64,000 nucleotides of DNA, taken from assembly GCF_001984155.1 (NCBI RefSeq), contig NZ_MTQO01000053.1:682001-746000 (forward strand), in the 5' to 3' direction. The notes under the pieces are model-generated. The model ran no database searches and was not told where the DNA came from. It saw only the letters and a program-made list of their open reading frames with translations. Shown piece by piece: positions 60,175-64,000 of the stretch (the stretch's first letter is position 1; each line of letters opens with the position of its first letter). This DNA is from Actinosynnema sp. ALI-1.44. GTDB lineage: Bacteria > Actinomycetota > Actinomycetes > Mycobacteriales > Pseudonocardiaceae. The position numbers and the translations under genes were made by a program.

Positions 60175-61203
60175 ATGACGCCGAAGGTCGTCTTGGTCAC
60201 CGGAGCAGGCGGGTACGTCGGAGCACATCTGGCCGCACGCCTCGCCGCCAACCCGGATATCGAACGAGTTCTCGGAGTGGACACCGCTCCGCCCGCCAAG
60301 GATCTCCTGAAGACCATGGGGCGGGCGGAGTTCGTCCGCGCCGACATCCGCAACCCGCTGATCGCGAAGGTCATCTCCTCCGCCCGTGTCGACACGGTCG
60401 TGCACGCCGCGACCACGGCCAACCCACCGGGACCGGCCCGTCGCACGGCGATCAAAGAGATGAACGTGATCGGCACCATGCAGCTGCTCGCGGCGTGCCA
60501 GCGTTCGCCGCAGCTGCGCAAGCTCGTGGTGAAGTCCACCGCCGCTGTCTACGGCGCGGGCGCGCGTGTACCGGCCGTCTGCAGCGAGGACATGGCCCCG
60601 AAGGACATCTCCAGCGGAGGCTACGCCAAGGACGCGGTCGAAGTCGAAGGCTACGTGCGCGGTTTCACACGCCGCCGTCCTGACGTCCGTGTGACGACCA
60701 TGCGGCTGACGAACATGATCGGCCCGGGCATCGACACGGTGCTCACGCGGTACTTCGCGTTGCCCGTCGTGCCGACCGTACTCGGCTACGACGCGCGCGT
60801 TCAGCTGTTGCACCCCGAAGACGCGTTGGCCGTTCTCGAGCGCGCCACCACAACTGACCTCCCCGGCGTGTACAACGTAGGTGGGGACGGTGTGCTCACG
60901 TTGTCCCAGGCGATTCGCAGGGCCGGTCGCGTTGGTGTGCCGGTGCCGCGAGTCGCGATGCCCACTGCCGCGCGGGTGTTCCGCAACGCGCGGGTCGTGG
61001 ACTTCTCGGACGACCAGATCCAGTTCCTGAACTACGGCCGGGTTGTGGACACCACCAGGCTGAAGCAGGATTTCGGCTTCACACCGCGGTGGAGCACACG
61101 ACAGGCGTTCGATGACTACGTACACGGCCGGGGCCTGCGTCCGGTGCTCGATCCGGGCCGCCTCGCCGCACTGGAGAACAGGATCCGCCGAACCGATGGG
61201 TGA
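60175..61203 (+). CDS. NAD-dependent epimerase/dehydratase (GalE2-like)
   Basis: 342 residues, extended SDR. GxxGxxG is VLVTGAGGYVGAHLA, with ADIRNPLI and VVHAATTANPPG next. The usual YxxxK reads GGYAKDAVEVEGY, so Tyr and Lys are not at a normal YxxxK spacing. Mycobacterial Rv0501 (galE2) holds the same position. The reaction is uncertain because of that active-site change. ATG at 60175 follows GAGGGGA. Overlaps the acyltransferase gene by 8 bases. Confidence 0.85.
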   Translation: MTPKVVLVTGAGGYVGAHLAARLAANPDIERVLGVDTAPPAKDLLKTMGRAEFVRADIRNPLIAKVISSARVDTVVHAATTANPPGPARRTAIKEMNVIGTMQLLAACQRSPQLRKLVVKSTAAVYGAGARVPAVCSEDMAPKDISSGGYAKDAVEVEGYVRGFTRRRPDVRVTTMRLTNMIGPGIDTVLTRYFALPVVPTVLGYDARVQLLHPEDALAVLERATTTDLPGVYNVGGDGVLTLSQAIRRAGRVGVPVPRVAMPTAARVFRNARVVDFSDDQIQFLNYGRVVDTTRLKQDFGFTPRWSTRQAFDDYVHGRGLRPVLDPGRLAALENRIRRTDG

Positions 61204-62182
61204 AAGGGTCATGCAGGAAGCCCGAGTGATTCCGCTGCGCAGCCCCGGACAACGTCGTCGGATGAACCGATCTGTGCCGTCCCCGGTGGACAGTCGCCCA
61301 CCGGTCGACCCCACCCCGTTGCGTCCCGCACCGGAGCCGACCGGCGTGCAGCAGCAGCTCGCCAACGCCATCGGTTTCCTGCGCAAGCGGCTGACCGGGG
61401 ACTACGCGGTCGACGAGTTCGGATTCGACGAGCAGCTCACCGAGAACGTCATCCTGCCGCCGCTGCGGATGATCTACGAGAAGTGGTTCCGGGTCGAGGC
61501 GATCGGCACCGAGAACCTGCCCGCCGACGGCGGCGCGCTGATCGTGTCGAACCACTCCGGCACGTTGCCGCTGGACTCGGTGATGACCGGCATCGCCGTG
61601 CACGACAACACGTCGCCGAACCGCTACCTGCGGATGCTCGGCGCCGACCTGGTGTTCCAGGTGCCGGTGCTCGGCGCGCTGGCCCGCAAGACCGGCCAGA
61701 CGCTGGCGTGCGGCGCGGACGCGGAGCGGCTGCTCACGGCGGGTGAGCTGGTCGGCGTGTGGCCGGAGGGCTTCAAGGGCGTCGGCAAGTCGTTCAAGGA
61801 CCGGTACAAGCTGCAGCGGTTCGGCCGGGGCGGGTTCGTCTCGGCGGCGCTGCGCACGGGCGTGCCGATCATCCCGGTGTCGGTGGTGGGCGCCGAGGAG
61901 ATCTACCCGAAGATCGGGGACATCAAGCCGCTGGCGAGGCTGCTGGGGTTCCCGTACTTCCCGGTCACGCCGACGTTCCCGTTGCTCGGCCCGCTCGGCG
62001 CCGTGCCGCTGCCGTCGAAGTGGTACATCGAGTTCGGCGAGCCGATCAGGACCGACCGGCACGACCCGGCCGACGCCGACGACCCGATGATCGTGTTCAA
62101 CCTGTCCGACCAGGTGCGGGAGACCATCCAGCAGACGCTGTACCGGCGGCTCGGACAGCGGCCGGGCATCTTCAGGGGCTAA
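61196..62182 (+). CDS. Lysophospholipid/glycerol acyltransferase (PlsC family, Rv0502-like)
   Basis: 328 residues. The PlsC motif I is a variant: ALIVSNHSGTLPLDSV in place of HxxxxD (H-S-G-T-L-P-L-D has one more residue). Motif III is VWPEGFKGVGKSF in place of the FPEGTRS pattern. The Pro in motif IV lies in GVPIIPVSVVGAEEIYP. The group is actinobacterial and often with long N-termini. Transfers an acyl chain to a lipid or similar acceptor. The start is uncertain: ATG 61196, overlapping the epimerase stop, or ATG 61211. Confidence 0.82.
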   Translation: MGERVMQEARVIPLRSPGQRRRMNRSVPSPVDSRPPVDPTPLRPAPEPTGVQQQLANAIGFLRKRLTGDYAVDEFGFDEQLTENVILPPLRMIYEKWFRVEAIGTENLPADGGALIVSNHSGTLPLDSVMTGIAVHDNTSPNRYLRMLGADLVFQVPVLGALARKTGQTLACGADAERLLTAGELVGVWPEGFKGVGKSFKDRYKLQRFGRGGFVSAALRTGVPIIPVSVVGAEEIYPKIGDIKPLARLLGFPYFPVTPTFPLLGPLGAVPLPSKWYIEFGEPIRTDRHDPADADDPMIVFNLSDQVRETIQQTLYRRLGQRPGIFRG

Positions 62183-62232
62183 AAGGGATCCCGGACGCGT
62201 AACTGTCGGTCGTTCCGATTCGTTGTCCGGGT

Positions 62233-63273
62233 GTGGACAGCGGACCGAGTAGGGACCAGGCCGAGCGTTTCGCCCGTGCGCTGGAAGCCGACGCTGTCGA
62301 CCCCGAGTTCGCCGCCGAGCTCGCGATCGTCGCCGCACTGGAAAACCTCGACGTAGGCCCGGACGAGCAGGCCCGCGAGCGCATGCTCGCCAAGGCGACG
62401 CCGCCACCGGCCGGTTCACGCCGGAGCCGGTTTCTCGTCGCCGCGGCCGCGGCGCTGGTGTTGGTGTTCGCGCTGGCCGGGATGAGCCTGCTGTTGTCAC
62501 GTGACGCCCTGCCGGGCGACACGTTGTACGGCATCAAGCGGACGGCGGAGGCCGCGTCGCTGGGCCTGACGTTCGGTGACGCGTCGAGAGCGCTCAAGCA
62601 CCTGGAGTTCGCCAACGCCAGGGTCGACGAGGTGGAGACGCTGGCACAGCGCCACACTGATCCGGCGGAGGCGCCGGTCGGCGGGCATCTGACGGCGTTG
62701 ACCGACTTCGACGCCGACGCCTCGGAGGCGTCACGCCAGCTGATCGCGCTCGCGACACGCGGTGACGTGCAGCAACTCGATTCGCTGCGCACATGGGCAA
62801 CGCAGCAGAACACGCGGCTGGGCGCGGTCAACCCACGGCTGCCGGAACAGGTGCAGGCGCGGGTGGCGGCATCACGGCAGCTTCTCGACAGGATCACTGA
62901 CAGGTCGGCCACGCTGCTCGGGCGGGCGAACTGCTACCAGATCACCACGGGCAACTCGGACGACGTGGGCGCGCTGCCCGCCACCGGTGCCTGCCACCGC
63001 GACACCGCGAGCACCATCACATCGGGTGTTCCGACCGTGCCTCCGTCCACCGTGCCGCCGCGTGTGCGGGCCACGTACACGTCACCACCGCCCGTCGCGC
63101 CCGAGCCGACGCCGCCCGCCGCCACCGCACCGGCGTTGCCCCTGGTACCGCAGCCTCCGCTGCCCACACCGAGCACACAACGGCCGCCTTCGCCGACGCC
63201 TCCGCAGCTGCCCGTTCCGATCCTCGAACTTCCCCCACTGCTGCCCGGACTCCCGGCGATCCGCGTCGGGTAG
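62233..63273 (+). CDS. DUF5667 membrane-anchored protein
   Basis: 346 residues. A soluble helical N-terminus with ERFARALEADAVDPEFAAELAIV, a membrane helix (about 62-85, LVAAAAALVLVFALAGMSLLL), then the DUF5667 domain with PGDTLYGIKRTAEAASLGLT and helices. It ends in a Pro-rich tail. DUF5667 is found with anti-sigma/sigma and envelope genes. GTG at 62233. The HAD gene follows by 27 bases. Function unknown. Confidence 0.82.
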   Translation: MDSGPSRDQAERFARALEADAVDPEFAAELAIVAALENLDVGPDEQARERMLAKATPPPAGSRRSRFLVAAAAALVLVFALAGMSLLLSRDALPGDTLYGIKRTAEAASLGLTFGDASRALKHLEFANARVDEVETLAQRHTDPAEAPVGGHLTALTDFDADASEASRQLIALATRGDVQQLDSLRTWATQQNTRLGAVNPRLPEQVQARVAASRQLLDRITDRSATLLGRANCYQITTGNSDDVGALPATGACHRDTASTITSGVPTVPPSTVPPRVRATYTSPPPVAPEPTPPAATAPALPLVPQPPLPTPSTQRPPSPTPPQLPVPILELPPLLPGLPAIRVG

Positions 63274-63300
63274 CTGTGTCGCGGTCAGTACCCTGTGTCG

Positions 63301-64000
63301 ATGGGGGTAACTCGCGATTTTCCCGGAGGCTCGGTGGTGACCCGCAGGCGCGACAAGGAACAGCACCCGGAGCTCGAGCGGCTGGCCGCGCTCGCCGGTG
63401 CGGCCTCCGCCGAGGCCGCGGTCGCGATGGAGACCGAGGCACCGCCGGTGACCGGCCCGCCCGATCTGACGGCGGCGGCGTTCTTCGACGTGGACAACAC
63501 CATGATGATGGGCGCGTCGATCTTCCACTTCGCGCGGGGAATGGCGGCGAGGAAGTTCTTCACCACGGGTGACCTGGCGAAATTCGCGCTGGAACAGGCC
63601 AAATTCCGCCTGTTGGGCAGCGAGAGCAAAGAAGGCATCCGCAAGAGCAGGGAAACGGGTCTCGGCTTCATCGCCGGTCACGGCGTCGACGAGATGCGCG
63701 CCCACGGCGAGGAGATCTACGACGAGCTGATGGCCGACAAGATCTGGTCGGGCACGAGAGCGCTCGCCCAGATGCACATGGACGCGGGGCAGCGGGTCTG
63801 GCTGGTCACGGCGACCCCGGTGGACCTGGCGGTGATCATCGCGAAACGCCTGGGCCTGACCGGTGCGCTGGGAACGGTCCTCGGCAGCGAGAACGGCGTC
63901 TACACGGGCAAGCTCGTCGGCGACCTGCTGCACGGCCGCGCGAAAGCACACGCGGTCCGGGCACTGGCCGCACGGGAAGGCCTGGACCTGCGCCGCTGCA
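63301..64000 (+). CDS. HAD-IB family phosphatase (SerB1-like), 3' end cut by the window
   Basis: 233 or more residues; the frame stays open to the last base, so the gene runs on. HAD motif I is [13 protein letters not shown] (Asp-x-Asp); motif II is WLVTATPVD; motif III Lys is near [10 protein letters not shown] 55-residue N-terminal extension ([21 protein letters not shown]) precedes the domain. Matches the SerB1 family (Rv0505c-like). The ATG at 63301 lies 6 bases after TACCCT, a leaderless pattern; a GTG at 63337 after GGAGG is an alternative. Substrate could be phosphoserine or a lipid phosphate. Confidence 0.85.
   Translation, partial: MGVTRDFPGGSVVTRRRDKEQHPELERLAALAGAASAEAAVAMETEAPPVTGPPDLTAAAFFDVDNTMMMGASIFHFARGMAARKFFTTGDLAKFALEQAKFRLLGSESKEGIRKSRETGLGFIAGHGVDEMRAHGEEIYDELMADKIWSGTRALAQMHMDAGQRVWLVTATPVDLAVIIAKRLGLTGALGTVLGSENGVYTGKLVGDLLHGRAKAHAVRALAAREGLDLRRC

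Noticed and set aside
63082-63951. A 289-codon minus-strand frame at the right end
   Set aside because: It is the mirror of the DUF5667 tail and HAD gene, and its composition (His/Arg/Glu/Gln-rich) is typical of shadow frames.

Overview
The window is high-GC actinobacterial DNA, most likely from a member of the Pseudonocardiaceae or a close relative. The evidence is strong GC bias with frequent GTG and TTG starts, many ATGA/GTGA gene overlaps, mycothiol synthesis (mshA) and mycothiol-dependent-type enzymes, a senX3-regX3 pair, an hbhA-like gene, and a gene order from about 34.6 kb to the right end that follows the Mycobacterium tuberculosis Rv0474-Rv0505c backbone as I remember it. No rRNA, tRNA, insertion sequence or CRISPR array was seen.

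Layout. (1) 1-14.2 kb: the 3' part of a secreted aminopeptidase-type hydrolase, then an extracellular polysaccharide locus. A leftward block carries a Wzx-type flippase, a GT39-like transferase, a Wzy-like polymerase and a Wzz-like co-polymerase. A divergent rightward block carries an MFS transporter, a membrane-anchored beta-propeller, GT2, GT4 and UDP-glucose dehydrogenase. A second leftward block carries polysaccharide deacetylase, GT2 and a CelD/FemAB-like acyltransferase. (2) 14.2-18 kb: a GH18 chitinase behind a probable DasR site, a DMT-type transporter and a Thr/Val-rich secreted protein. (3) 18-23.1 kb: the most unusual part. It has a cytoplasmic subtilase, 830 bp of hairpin-dense non-coding DNA, an ECF sigma factor fused to a beta-rich C-terminal domain, and a translationally coupled TPR-CHAT (caspase-like) protease. 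(4) 23-34 kb: metabolic and regulatory genes, including a PadR/ABC pair that has lost its permease, a 3-hydroxybutyrate dehydrogenase/MHS transporter/PucR unit and a zinc-ribbon/P-loop kinase pair. (5) 34-64 kb: the mycobacterium-like core. It carries the HTH regulator, hbhA, DUF2516, murB, an L,D-transpeptidase, mshA, YbjN, gpmA, senX3-regX3, Ppx/GppA, a proline-rich membrane protein, a TIM-barrel isomerase, proC, a BldC-like HTH, a 33-residue basic ribosomal-type protein, an epimerase, an acyltransferase and a SerB-type HAD phosphatase. Inserted among these are an orphan graspetide-type methyltransferase, purU, a FAH-family gene, proline dehydrogenase and others.

How the parts work together. 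The left end builds and exports a uronic-acid-containing surface glycan. The right half is a cell-envelope and redox housekeeping block. Many genes appear to be leaderless: a TANNNT -10 element (TAGGCT, TAGTCT, TAGCGT, TACCCT, TATAGT and similar) lies 6-8 nt upstream of an ATG or GTG with no Shine-Dalgarno sequence. The best candidate for an undescribed system is the sigma-CHAT locus at 18.2-23.1 kb. There the transcription factor and a domain that I recall as normally encoded by a separate gene are fused, next to a protease that could cleave the fusion.
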